64,000 nucleotides of DNA, from the NCBI GenBank assembly GCA_030760725.1, contig JASWHV010000009.1, positions 108,139,854 through 108,203,853 of the forward strand, read 5' to 3'. The stretch is from Neostapfia colusana (lineage: Eukaryota; Streptophyta; Magnoliopsida; Poales; Poaceae). Below the pieces are notes generated by a model. The model was given only the letters and a program-made list of their open reading frames with translations, did no database searches and had not been told where the DNA came from. The position numbers and the translations under genes are program-made. Positions 11,701 through 22,653 of this stretch are shown here, piece by piece; position 1 is the stretch's first letter, and every line of letters starts with the position of its first letter.

Positions 11701-11913
11701 ATTTTGATAAGTTTTATATGACACTCCTTGTATTACGAGGCTTGGCAATTTTGCGTGAAAGAACTTGGCGGTCAGAGCCCTCCTAATAAGGATGCATTGG
11801 AGATATCAACATATTTTTCTTGTCCCAAGCAACCTTCTGGGAGCGTCTTATGCGGGTATTATGTATGTGAGCATCTTCGGACTGCCTGCGAATATAGAGT
11901 GAATCGTGAGGAT
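8762..11913 (+). pseudogene. CACTA B second gene (Transposase_24 / C48 protease-like), 5' part
   Basis: Exon 1 runs from ATG 8762 to a GT donor at 8933. The next exons carry the plant Transposase_24 signature of CACTA second genes (TSVSPSGIPQEPL, WRKLPEENKNELWERIKKQF, KYHHRLGSAGYAPKVQKW, DERTRWWVFAR), then an acidic Ser/Pro-rich region, then a Ulp1-like cysteine protease domain with LDLADYTPDRYKDFLSIL and the nucleophile motif SVLCGYYVCEHL. Stops at 9337, 9888, 10569 and 11027 break the frame. The catalytic His-Trp expected before the LDLAD block reads Gln-Tyr (11549 onward), so the triad is incomplete. The last donor, GAGGAT then GTAAGT at 11914, opens the intron that holds SIRE-1; the final exon is at 24210-24404. 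In other grass CACTAs this gene is thought to give the TNPA-like accessory protein. Confidence 0.8.
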
Positions 11914-12027
11914 GTAAGTTATCCTTAATGTCAATACTTTATTTTCTTACTTTTGAGTTTTATTTATTGTAACTAGCGTATTTTCTTACCACAGCTAGGG
12001 TTTACCTATATAGCCATTATAAAAAAG

Positions 12028-13502
12028 TGTAAGGATCGAAACGCCCAAGAGGGGGGTGAATTGGGCTTTTTCAAGTTTTTAGAGCAATTTAAAACTTAAT
12101 GGTTAAAGCCCAATTCCCTATGCAAACTAACTACGCAAGCAGGAGTGTTAAGTGCGGAATGGTAAATGCGTAATAGTAAGGGGGGTGAGGAGAGAAATGC
12201 AAACTCCCGTGGAGACTCGGAGACACGGCGATTTTTCCCGTGGTTCGGTAAGATCACAAAAATCTACCTACGTCCACGTTGTGGCACCCACCAAAGGGTA
12301 TAGCCACTCCCAAGTCACCAAGACAAGGGAATCCACTATCTTTCTCCGTTCGCCTTCTCCGGCAAGGTGGAGCTCAAGCCTTGTACAATGGTGATCCTCC
12401 GGGCTTCCACACACACCTTGGTAAGCTCCGGAGCGATCTCTTCTTCCTCCAACGTTTACAAGGTGAGAGAAGTCACCAAGACACTCTCTATCACTAGCCT
12501 AGAGATCCCAATCACCAAGAATGGACGCACACAAGCTTCTCTCTAGCTAGATATAACCTATAGTTGAAGTACAAGAGGTTTTGAAGTGTGGAAGTGGTAG
12601 CTCTTGGTCTTGAATGCTTGAGAATGTGTAGTGAGGCTCTTGAGATCAAGACTTGTCGAAATGGCCGGTTGGAGGGGTATTTATAGCCAGCCCACACGAG
12701 ATAGCCGTTGGAAAAGTGGGCAGACTTTTTCAGTGAACATCGGATCCTCCGATGCACCCCTTTATATGAGCATCGGTCGAATTCCAAATTAGCTTATGTC
12801 ACGTGTCAGATGTGACCGTTGGATATAACTGTTGGATCTTTTAATCGACCGATGTTACTTCAATTTATCATCGGATGATCCGGTGAGTTGATCTTCAGAA
12901 TTGGGTCAGAAATATTGTCTCTGTTGAATTTGACCGATGTACACTTACTTCATCATCGGATGATCCGGTGTGTACTTCTTCAGAATAACTCAGATATCAT
13001 CCTTCGGGTGAAATCAACCGATGTGCCACTTCCTTCACATCGGATGATCCGGTGTGTACTGGGCTCTGAGGTCTTCTTCTTCTGCCAACTCAAACTTGAC
13101 CGATGTAGTCATTTTGCAAGACATCGGATGATCCGGTGAGTGCAACTTGTTTGCTTCGAGTTGTTTTGAGTTGATCTTTTGGAATCTTCTTGAGTGACCT
13201 CTTTGACATTTGTTTGTAATGGTATTATGATGAAGTGTAAGCTTCTTGTGTTGCCAATTTTGATAGAATAGAGTCGTTGTATGAGTTCTTTATTTAGTTT
13301 TCATGAGTATCGAATAACCCCTTAGAATAGATCGTTGAGGGGTCTCCATTTGTATCCAATGAGCAGTAGATGGTGTGAATAGATAGTTCATCAACGTTTG
13401 ATATGATATACGTGAAACCTCGCATCCACAAACTCATTAGTAATAGCGAACGGTTGTCATTAATCACCGAAACCATACCTCACGGGGGCCTAGATGCTTT
13501 CA
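12028..13502 (-). repeat. 3' LTR of SIRE-1
   Basis: Starts TGTAAGGATCG and ends GATGCTTTCA on the plus strand. On the coding (minus) strand it has TATAAATA at 12685-12678. Just upstream of that lies an array of CATCGGATGATCCGGTG motifs. Confidence 0.95.
12738..13140. repeat. Palindromic motif array in the SIRE-1 LTR
   Basis: The motif CATCGGATGATCCGGTG occurs four times (about 12870, 12953, 13040, 13121) with a variant CATCGGATCCTCCGATG at 12743. Most copies are preceded by the inverted half ACCGATGT 10-20 bases earlier. On the minus strand the array ends about 50 bases before the TATA box, where upstream activating sites would be expected. The same array is in the 5' LTR at 23364-23766. Confidence 0.85.
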
Positions 13503-13518
13503 ATCTCCCCCTTTTTGG
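13503..13518 (-). other. Polypurine tract of SIRE-1
   Basis: On the minus strand the bases next to the 3' LTR read CCAAAAAGGGGGAGATT. This is the plus-strand primer site of copia elements. SIRE-2 has the same tract at 34982-34999. Confidence 0.85.
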
Positions 13519-13844
13519 TGATTGATGACAACACAACGAGTAGAGCATATAATTGATGGAATTAAGGCGCAATGCTCAAAAAGGAAATGTAACACAAATT
13601 GCAACACAAGTGGCTCGAAGGCTCACATAATAAACAATAAGGCGTAAGAGTACAAAGTCACATAATAGTAACAGGCAATCTCAAGGATAAAATAAGTAGC
13701 ACAGGTCAAAGATAAAAATAAGTAGCACAGGGATAGACACTCCCCCTAGAACCAAGTACTCCCCCTATAACTGAGCTAACCTCCCCCTGACTCTAACTCT
13801 TCTCCCCCTTTGGCATCAAGACACCAAAAAGGGAAGTCGAGTGC

Positions 13845-15962
13845 CTACGACTCGGGCGCGCTCCTGGCGATGGTGAAGCGGTCGGCGTCGACGGTGCTGT
13901 CCCCGGAGCTGCTGGAGGTGGAGGTCGCTGGCGCTGGAGCTGGAGCGGGGGGAGCTGGAGCTGGAGCTGGAGCTGCTGTGGGGGCTGGAGCTGGAGCTGC
14001 TGGGTGATCCACTGAGACTGCTGGCGCCGGTGGAGAGGGTACTGCCGGAAGAGGTGAGGATTGGAGCGACGTCGGCGGCAGTACTGGACCTGGTGCCAGT
14101 GGGGGTGCACCTGGAGCCTGACTGAGTCCCAAGTGCTGAGGTGGAAGAGCGACTCCAGTCTGCTGGTAGAGGTTGGTGATCAACCCCAGGATGCCCATCA
14201 ACATCTGCTGAGTCTGCTGCTGCTGGTCCAGAGTGCGTCGCGTCATCTGGTCGACGAGGTTGGTGAACCTGTCGGTGTCCTCTCGCCTCTGACGGGTGAT
14301 CTCCAGCTGCATCTCCTGCTGCTGCCTCTGAAGCTGCTCCTGTCGAGCTGCCTGCTGCTCCTGCTGCTGAGCCATCCGCTGAAGTATGGCAGTGAGTTCT
14401 GATGGCTGAGTCACCTGAGCCTCTGACACTGGAGGAGGTGTAGGTGGTGGAGCTGCTGAGCCTCCTGCCTCTGCGTCGTGCTGCCTTGGTGAGGGAGGAG
14501 CAGGAGGGAAGTACTCCTCGACACTGTCGCTGGTGTCGCTGTCCGACCACACGTGCTTTAGGTCTCCTCCCTGAGCCTCTGCCTATGCCAGGTCTGCGTC
14601 CTCCTGAGTCAGCTCTGCCCAGTCCTCCTCGGACAGTCTGGCTCGAACCTCACGCTCGACGGGATGGCCAAGGCGGCGGTCTCCCGGAGTGGGGACTCGG
14701 TAGTGGCTGAACCGGGTCACGTGCGTCTCCGTCAACTGAGAGACTCCTGGAGTGTCCTCTGGAACCAGCTGGTGAAGAAGGTGACAGATCCAGTGACCAA
14801 AGACCAGCTGTCGAAGCATCCCAACTCCGTCGGTGATCACGTCCTCCATCTCGCAGATCAGAATATCTACGATGTCGAACTCCATCCTGTTCATCACATA
14901 GAACAGGATGGTCTGCTGAAGGCTCGTGAACCCCTCCAAGTAGCCAGACCTCGGCAGTAGAGTGTGTATGAGGACGTGGTGAACTGTCCGAGCTGCTGGG
15001 GTGAGAAGCGCTGGCACCCTCGGCTGGTCAGGTGTGAACGGCTGAGTGAACAGACCTCTGATCTCCTCGAAGGGCGGTGCCACTCCTCCAGTCAGTGGCC
15101 TCCTCGGCGGGTCTGCGTCTCCGTAGACTATCTGGTGCAGGCACGTAGTGGAGAGCTCCACACCAAGCAGTCTGCCCAACAGGTCTCGAGATACGTCGTG
15201 GATCCGCCCCATGAACATGAAGTGAATCGAGCGACGGCCCTCAGAGACGTAGAGTGTCGCGTAGAACACCCTGACCCACTCCTCGACGGAAGCACTCCTC
15301 GGGTGTGAGAGCAAGTCCACCAGTCCTCTGTATCGCTCAAAAAGGGGCCTGATCCCGTGTCCTGCTGCCACTGCAAGCTGATCCCAGTCAATGCTGTTAT
15401 GCTGGAATAGCTTGTGACCCCGACGCCTGTAAGTCTCGTACAGGGACGCCTGTGTCAGGGTCCAGAACCGGGAGTCAACTCGAGCGTCCCTAGGCCGCGG
15501 GAACCACTCCTCAATCAGCGCTGACCATCTGAGCTTCTTTAGTTGCCTTGCCTTCAGTTTCCTGTAGTCGGTGAGTCTGACATCTTCGGCAACTCGGACT
15601 GCTGTGTCCATCAGGTGGATGGCCCTTTCGGCCTCTCTGTCCTCGGCGCGGTCAGCTGCAGAGGGGCGCCGACTCGCCGTAGGAGTCTGTGCACCTCCAC
15701 GAGTCCTCGGGGTGCGCCGGCGGATGAGAGGCGGCACCTCGGTCTCCTCCTCGTCAGAGCCCTCGGGAGGCACCGGCTGGATCGGAGGCAGCTCTTGCCT
15801 CTGCCGGGCCTCGCGGATCCGTAAGGAACCGCGATGGACGCGCTCACGCTCCTCGGCGGCGCGAGCGGCCAACTCCGCACGACGCGCGTCCTTGGACATC
15901 TTGCGCTTCTTCGCGGCGGGCTCCTCAATAGCCTTCCCTTTTCCTCTGCGATCGCGACCCAT
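13845..15962 (-). CDS. SIRE-1 ORF3 (putative plant transposon protein domain), one in-frame TAG
   Basis: From ATG at 15962 the minus strand encodes about 705 residues in one frame, interrupted only by a TAG at 14585-14583 after residue 459. It begins with a basic, NLS-like stretch (RGKGKAIEEPAAKKRKM), then a charged region, then a globular domain (YETYRRRGHKLFQ, VEEWVRVFYATLYV, RIHDVSRDLLGRLLGV) resembling the putative plant transposon protein domain found 3' of pol in grass SIRE elements and relatives. After the TAG it continues with a Gln-rich coiled coil (about 14450-14200) and an Ala/Pro-rich tail. Function is unknown; it has been called env-like, but I see no signal peptide or clear membrane span. 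The frame can be read upstream of this ATG to 16361, but that part is low-complexity leader. Confidence 0.7.
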
Positions 15963-16379
15963 CTCAGCGACGAACGGTGAAGCTCGGTGAGGGAGACGCG
16001 GTGGAGGAGGGAACTGTGGTGGCGTGGTGGAACGGTGGCGGCGCTCGCGTGAGAGGCGGTGGCGGCGGTGCCTGGGAGGCGGTGGCGGCGACTGGAGGTG
16101 GTGTGCGTGGGAGAGGTGGCGGCGGCGGCTGCTGGGAGGCGGCGCGGCGGCTGGGATGCGGCGCGCGCGGGGAGAGGTGGTGGCGGCGGCGGCGCCTGAA
16201 GGTGGCGGCGGCGCCTGGAGGCGGCGGCGGCGCCTGGAGGCGGCGGCGGCAGCTGGGGCGCGTGAGGACGGTGGCGAGGACGTCGGGCGGCGGCGGAGGT
16301 CGGGGAAGAAGGAAAGAAAAACGAGCGGCGGCCGACCCCCCTTTTTAAACTGTTCGGGCAAACCCTAGCCGCGCATAAA

Positions 16380-16660
16380 ACACCGGATGGACCGATGATC
16401 ATCGGAGGATGCATCGGTCGAGTTCAACAGAGAGTTGTTCCAAAAACTCTCTTTGAACACCGGATGATCCAACGTTGAGGTGACGATCATCGGCCGATTT
16501 CTGCAGGGCACCAGGAAAACTGAACATCGGATGCTCCGATGCCTTCTGAAATGAACTCATCGGTTGATTTGTGACATCTGACTTGATCTGAGCACTGAAC
16601 TGAAGCACCAATTGATCCGATGATCTGCTGGCCCTATCATCGGATAATCCGATGACTACA
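16380..16660. repeat. Second palindromic motif array of SIRE-1, ahead of ORF3
   Basis: The spacer between pol and ORF3 repeats the LTR motifs: CACCGGATGATCC, ACATCGGATGCTCCGATG, ATCATCGGATAATCCGATG and several ACCGATG or CATCGGT halves. On the minus strand it is followed about 35 bases later by TTTAAAAA (16349-16342) and a GC-rich leader, the same order as array and TATA box in the LTR. This may be an internal promoter for ORF3; no functional evidence is available. Confidence 0.75.
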
Positions 16661-17204
16661 GAAAACCTAAGACTGCCCATATGTGTCCTTGGACTTAAAC
16701 ACACAAAGATAAGGATGGGTCCTAGGACTTTTTGGGCAACTCCTAACCTCTAATAGAAGGCTTCAAATATAGTGCCACATATTGGCTAAGCCCTTAAGCA
16801 AAGAGAACACACAAGGTTAGGAGGGAAACCACGAAAATGTAAGGCCCATGCTTTGTGAGCTAGAGTATGGAAAACTTCTATCTCTTTAAAAGCATGTACC
16901 TTTAGAATTTTGCTCTATCCACATTATATGAGTTGAGATATTGCATTTTGAACAAGTCTCCTTCTCATGATGTGGGTTCCCCTTTGTGACAATCTACCGT
17001 ATGCAATGCCAAACAAAATAATGCAAGATATTAAATGAGTGCAAGTCTATATGGCAGGAATCATGCAAGGCGTAATGTAAATCTATCTTGCCAAGTTTAA
17101 ACCTGCCAAAGGCTTCCTCAGGGAAAGCTATTTCTAGCTTGCCCCTATCCTTTGGGAGTTAGACAAGACCTATTTGATATGCAACCTCACATGAACATGG
17201 CAAC

Positions 17205-20200
17205 TTACATGACGTTAGATGCATCTAGCACATTTAATTCACTTCTAAGTCTAGAAAAAGTTTTCTCATCAAGTGGTTTAGTGAAGATATCCGCCAATTG
17301 TTCTTCGGACCTAACACCTTGCAAAGAGATGTCTCCTTTAGCCTCATGGTCCCTCAAGAAGTGATGGCGTATATCAATGTGCTTAGTGCGGGAGTGTTGA
17401 ACGGGGTTTCTAGCTATCTTAACCGCACTTTCATTGTCACAAAGGAGAGGCACACAATCAAACTTAATTCCAAAGTCCAAAAGGGTTTGCTTCATATATA
17501 GAATTTGGGCACAACATGCACCGGCCGCTATATACTCTGCCTCGGCGGTGGACAAGGCCACGGAGTTTTGCTTTTTGCTCGACCAAGATACTAGGGAACG
17601 CCCAAGTAAGTGGCACCCACCGGAGGTACTCTTGCGATCCACACGGCATCCGGCAAAGTCCGAATCCGAGTAACCCAAGAGATGGAAACTAGCGTTCTTG
17701 GGGTACCACAAACCTACACTTGGGGTATTCTTGAGATACCTAAGTATCCTAAAGACCGCCTTACGATGCGATTCTTTAGGTGCCGCTTGAAAGCGAGCAC
17801 ACAAGCACACACTAAACATGATATCGGGCTAGATGCGGTAAGATATAATAATGAACCAATCATGGAACGGTAATGAGATTGATCAATAGGTTTACCATCC
17901 ATGTCCGCGTCGAGATGACAATTTGTTGCCATTGGAGTACTTCTTGAGCTGCAATCTTCCATTTCAAACTTCTTCAAGAGGTCTTTGGTGTACTTTTCTT
18001 GGTAGATGAAAGTCCCCTCTTGAAGTTGCTTGATTTGAAATCCTAGGAAGAAATTGAGTTCTCCAATCATTGACATCTCGAACTCCCTAGACATCATGGT
18101 GCCAAACTCAAGGCTAAGAGATTTGTTAGTTGAGCCAAAAATAATGTCATCAACGTAAATTTGACAAAGAAATAAATCCCCGTTGATGTCCTTGGTGAAA
18201 AGTGTGGTGTCCACCCTCCCGATCTTGAATCCTTGCATGACTAGGAAATCCCTTAGACGTTCATACCATGCCCTAGGTGCTTGCTTGAGCCCGTAGAGCG
18301 CCTTGTGTAACCTATACACATGGTTAGGATTCCTCGGATCTTCAAACCCGGGAGGTTGCTCAACGAAAACAAGCTCGTTAATATAACCATTGAGGAAGGC
18401 ACTTTTCACATCCATTTGATAAAGCATAATATTGTGATGTGAAGCAAAAGCAAGGAGTATGCGAATAGCTTCTAACCATGCGACCAGGGCGAATGTCTCT
18501 CCAAAATCTAGTCCTTCAACTTGTGAAAAGCCCTTGGCCACAAGCCTTGCCTTGTTGCGGACCACCACGCCATTCTCGTCTTGCTTGTTGCGGTACACCC
18601 ACTTTGTTCCGATGACGTTCTTGTTCTTAGGTCGCTCCTCCAATACCCAAACTTCATTTCGGGTGAAGTTGTTGAGTTCTTCTTGCATAGCCATCACCCA
18701 ATTGGGATCTTGGAGTGCTTCCTCAGTATTTGTGGGTTCTACACACGAAACAAAAGAGTAGTGCTCACAAAATGAAGCAACATGGCGAGAACGAGTGCTT
18801 ACTCCCCGTGACGGACTTCCGATGATTTGATCCATCGGATGTGCCTTGGAGATGCGCCCATGCCTCATAAGAGGTTGTGAGGCACTTGGTGGTGGTGAGG
18901 CATCTTGCTCGTCTTGTGGTTGGACTTGACCTTGGACTTCTTCTTCTTCTTGGTGTTGTGTGGCATGTGAATCTTGCATTGGCAATGGATCATTTTTCTC
19001 TTCTTCTTCATCAATTTGAGGCGCCATGGAGGTGCTGATGTTGGAACTTGAGGCTCCCCCTTGATCATGGCTCTCCTCAACTTCGGGCTTGATGTCTCCT
19101 ATGGTCATGTTCTTCATAGCTTCTCGTAGAGGCTCATCATCTATATCATCATGACCAAAACTCTCCTCTTGGGAGCCATTAGTCTCATCAAACTCAACAT
19201 CACAACTTTCTTCAACTAACCCGGAGGTTTGGTTGAATACTCGATATGCTTTTGAGTTTGACGCATAACCTAGAAAGATACCAACATCACACATTCTTTC
19301 AAACTTACCGAGCCTTTTCTTGCGGTAGATGTAGCACTTGCACCCGAACACTTGGAAGTAGGAGATGTTGGGCTTTCTCCCAATGAGGAGCTCATATGGG
19401 GTCTTTTGAAGTAGTCGATGAAGGTAGACCCTATTTGCGGCATGGCATGCCGTGTTGATTGCTTCGGCCCAAAACTTCTCCGACGTGCCATAGTCATCAA
19501 GCATTGCTCTTGCAAGGGTGATGAGAGTCTTGTTCTTCCTTTCAACGACACCATTTTGTTGAGGGGTGTATGTGGCCGAAAACTCGTGCTTTACGCCTTC
19601 ACGATCACACCACTCCCCAATGTTGTAGTTCTTTAACTCGGTGCCGTTGTCACTCCGGACCTTGATGATAGGAAGTTGAAATTCCCTTTGCGCTCGTTTA
19701 GCGAAGGTCTTGAAGATTTCTGGAGTTTCACCCTTGTCACCTAGAAACAATGTCCAAGCATAGCGAGAGTAGTCATCAACAATGACAAGACAATAGAGGT
19801 TACCGCCAAGGCTTTGGTATGTGGACGGTCCGAAGAGGTCCATGTGAAGTAGTTCAAGTGGCTTGGAGGTTGACACCATTGTCTTCATCGGATGGTGTGA
19901 GGCAACTTGCTTCCCGGCTTGACATGCGCTACAAAGCTTGTTCTTTTCGAATGTGACATCCTTCACGCCGGTCACCATCCCAAGCTTGAATGACTTCTTG
20001 AGCTTGCTCATCCCAATGTGAGCAATGCGCCGATGCCATAGCCATCCCAAACTTGTCTTGGTGAAAAGACAAGTGGTCAAGCTAGCATCCTTGTTGGAGA
20101 AGTCCACCAAGTAAAGATGTCCATGCCGAAAACCTTTGAATATTAGTTCTTTGCTTGAATCACTAGTCACCACAACACCATTCTTGTCAAATGTGCACGT

Positions 20201-20461
20201 TAGTCCAAGATCACATAATTGCGCAATAGAAAGTAGATTAAAACTAAGAGACTTAACGTAAAGCACATTAGAGATAGACAAATCGTGAGAAATAGCAATT
20301 TTACCCAAACCAATTACCTTCCCCTTTGAGTTATCACCAAAGGTGACTTGTTCATGATTGCCGGGGTTTTCTATGGAGGTGAACATACCATTATTGCCGG
20401 TCATATGTTGAGTGCACCCACTATCGAGTACCCAATGCTTTCCTCCGGCTTTGTAGTTCAC
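17205..20461 (-). pseudogene. SIRE-1 pol (protease, integrase, RT, RNase H), one frameshift
   Basis: Starting 14 bases after the gag stop and in another frame (first codon GTG), the polyprotein shows the aspartic protease (WVLDSGCTQHMTG), GAG-pre-integrase (LWHRRIAHIGMSKLKK), integrase core (LLHMDLFGPSTYQ, VIVDDYSRYAWT, YTPQQNGVVERKN), reverse transcriptase (LYQMDVKSAFLNG, and the catalytic YVDD at residues 769-772) and RNase H (SDSDFAGCRVDRKSTSGG, LSTAEAEYIAA, HSRTKHIDIRHHFLRD). A single-base deletion near 17825, between LLYLTAS and the expected RPDIMFSVCLCARF, shifts the last 205 residues into another frame (17819-17205). A second oddity is FALVAWLEA where the family has FAPVARLEA. As it stands it cannot make a full polyprotein, though one base would account for the break. 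Confidence 0.92.
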
Positions 20462-20475
20462 CTACACACATGAAG

Positions 20476-22593
20476 TTAGTTTTTGAGTTTAGGAACCCAA
20501 GCCAACTTAGGTCCTTGTATGTGTGATACAAGTGATTTTGGGACCCAAAGTTGCTTGGGGAGCTTCCCCTTCATGCCCTTGATGTCTTTGCCGATGAACC
20601 TTGCCTTCACCTTTCCACCTACTTTGCTCAATAGATAGTGATAATCATTGAAAGTAGATTTGTAGTTAGGAGGCAATTTGGGAGAAGGACGGTTGGGAAG
20701 GGGACACTCTCTCGTGTGATGTCCGGTGACCTCACAATGTTGGCAATAGGAACCAACTTCCTTGATAAAGCTTGTCCTAAGCTCCGGTGAGGGCACCTTT
20801 CCTTTGTTGGGCACCAGGAAGGATCCAAGTCCCCTCTTGTGGAAGCCTTTAGCTTGTTGGTAGAGGATTTCTTTGTGCATGTCCTCCCCCTTAGAGAGTC
20901 TTGCCACACTAGTGCGAAGACTTTCAATTTCGTCCATTAGCTCCTTCTCCCTAGGGCTTGCTTTCAAGGGCAAAGACTTATCCGAAATATTAGTGGCATG
21001 TGAATTAGATGATATTTTGCCATCAAGGGTTTCTTTCTTTGTGTTTTTTAATTTAAGTTCAATAGCTTCATAAGCAAGGTTAAGCACTTCATGTTCTTGA
21101 ACCAACTCATTGTGCTTTGCCAAGAGTGCTAAGTTAGCTAAGTCTAGCTCATGATACTTAAGCTTGATTTGAGCATTCTCCTCCTCGATTTGCTTGACAT
21201 TTGATTTAAGCGTGTCATGCTCTTTAAGTATGGTTACATACTTGTCATGCAAATCGAGGTTAGCACTTTCAAGCTTAGCACGAGCTAGCTCAAGAGCCTT
21301 AACCTTGGCCTTTTCCCTTTTTATAATGGCATGATATTCATTAATCATAGATGCTAATTCATCGGGTGAAAGCTCATCATCATCATCGCTAGAATCTTCA
21401 CATACCTTTGAGTTACCTCTCGCCATTATGCACATAGGAGGTGGACGAAGAGGTGAGTCATCCTTGTTGACGATGGCGAGGCTCGCCAAGTTTTCTTCAT
21501 CTTCACTATCTTCGTCGCTTGACTCTTCATCCGTGATCCACTCATTGGCTTCACACATGAAGACCTTTTGAGGCCCTCTTCTCTTCTTTAGAAAGAGCTT
21601 GGTTTTCTTGCCTTTGTCAAATTTCTTCTTTCCAAAAGAGCGCTTGGGCTTAACCTCCTCTTCATCATCACTTTCTTCTAGCTTGTGATGCTTCCCATTT
21701 TCCTTCCTTTTGTCCGGTCTTGGACAATCATATGATATGTGGCCTAGATCACCACAATTGTAGCACGTCTTGTTTTCATCTTTTCTTGGCAAGAAGGCTT
21801 TCTTTTTAGGATCAAAAGAGTATCCCTTCTTTGCAATCTTGGAGTTGAGGCGTGAGAATTTCCTCATCATCAAAGCAAGTTCATCATCATCATCTTCGCT
21901 TGTTTCTTGCTCTTCTTCACTTGAGCTACGCTCAACCACTTTCTTCTTCTTGGAAGTTGTCTTCTTGGTTGAAGCCTTGAGAGCAATGGTTTTTGATGAT
22001 GACTCCTCCATCATTCCAAGTACGCTCATCTCATGAGCATGGATTTCTCCAATGAGCTCCGAAACTTCCATGTTGTCTAGTGACTCTTTTTGGAGCATTG
22101 AATTGATAATGTTGTACTTGGGCTTGGGTAGAAGCATGAGGATCTTGCGATTGATAAGTCCCTTGCCAAGAGAAGCAATGTCAAGTGTGTTAATTTTCTC
22201 AATGAGCACATTTAAACGAGAAAACATTTGGTTAACGTTCTCATGAGGAAACATCTTAAATTCATCATATTTTGATTTAAGCATGTGATATTTGAGTTCT
22301 TTAACACGAGATGAGCCCTCATGTATTTCAATTAGGCATGCCCAAATTTCACACGCTTTTTCCTTACTAGCAATCCTAGCAAAGACATCTTGACTAATGC
22401 ATTCATATATGGCATTTCTAGCCTTAGCATCCCATTTTAGTTGGTCACCAACATAGTCAAGATTTCCAAACCCCGCATGGGTCGCTTCCCACACTTCGGG
22501 AGCAATTGCCTCAAGGTAAGCGCGCATGCGTGCTTTCCAATAAGCAAAATTCTTGCCCTCGAAGGTAGGAACCGAACCCCCATTCTTGGCCAT
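20476..22593 (-). CDS. SIRE-1 gag (705 aa, two zinc knuckles)
   Basis: The ORF is open from ATG 22593 to the TAA at 20476. Residues 9-200 form the copia UBN2/DUF4219-type capsid region (FEGKNFAYWKARMRAYL, GLINRKILMLLPKPKY). A CCHC knuckle, CYNCGDLGHISYDC, lies at 277-290 and a second, CQHCEVTGHHTREC, at 617-630, with an acidic, Lys-rich linker and a long coiled coil at about 410-570 between them. The product would package retrotransposon RNA in cytoplasmic particles. Two knuckles and a long coiled coil are usual for SIRE-type gag, which is longer than most copia gags. It starts 60 bases inside the 5' LTR boundary, close to the primer-binding site. Confidence 0.93.
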   Translation of the reverse strand: MAKNGGSVPTFEGKNFAYWKARMRAYLEAIAPEVWEATHAGFGNLDYVGDQLKWDAKARNAIYECISQDVFARIASKEKACEIWACLIEIHEGSSRVKELKYHMLKSKYDEFKMFPHENVNQMFSRLNVLIEKINTLDIASLGKGLINRKILMLLPKPKYNIINSMLQKESLDNMEVSELIGEIHAHEMSVLGMMEESSSKTIALKASTKKTTSKKKKVVERSSSEEEQETSEDDDDELALMMRKFSRLNSKIAKKGYSFDPKKKAFLPRKDENKTCYNCGDLGHISYDCPRPDKRKENGKHHKLEESDDEEEVKPKRSFGKKKFDKGKKTKLFLKKRRGPQKVFMCEANEWITDEESSDEDSEDEENLASLAIVNKDDSPLRPPPMCIMARGNSKVCEDSSDDDDELSPDELASMINEYHAIIKREKAKVKALELARAKLESANLDLHDKYVTILKEHDTLKSNVKQIEEENAQIKLKYHELDLANLALLAKHNELVQEHEVLNLAYEAIELKLKNTKKETLDGKISSNSHATNISDKSLPLKASPREKELMDEIESLRTSVARLSKGEDMHKEILYQQAKGFHKRGLGSFLVPNKGKVPSPELRTSFIKEVGSYCQHCEVTGHHTRECPLPNRPSPKLPPNYKSTFNDYHYLLSKVGGKVKARFIGKDIKGMKGKLPKQLWVPKSLVSHIQGPKLAWVPKLKN

Positions 22594-22639
22594 TTTCGCT
22601 CTCTAGCGGTGAAGCTAGAATGATCCAATGAGCAACCAG

Positions 22640-22651
22640 GCTCTGATACCA
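22640..22651 (-). other. Primer-binding site of SIRE-1 (initiator tRNA-Met)
   Basis: On the minus strand the bases after the 5' LTR read ATTGGTATCAGAGCC. TGGTATCAGAGC is complementary to the 3' end of plant initiator tRNA-Met, the standard Ty1-copia primer. Confidence 0.92.
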
Positions 22652-22653
22652 AT

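Noticed and set aside
13810..15990. Several plus-strand ORFs opposite SIRE-1 ORF3
   Set aside because: They are antisense shadows of a GC-rich coding region and contain no known domain.
15963..16361. N-terminal extension of SIRE-1 ORF3 by 133 codons
   Set aside because: The extension is Arg/Pro low complexity from a GC-rich leader; the natural start is the ATG at 15962 before a basic, conserved-looking N-terminus.
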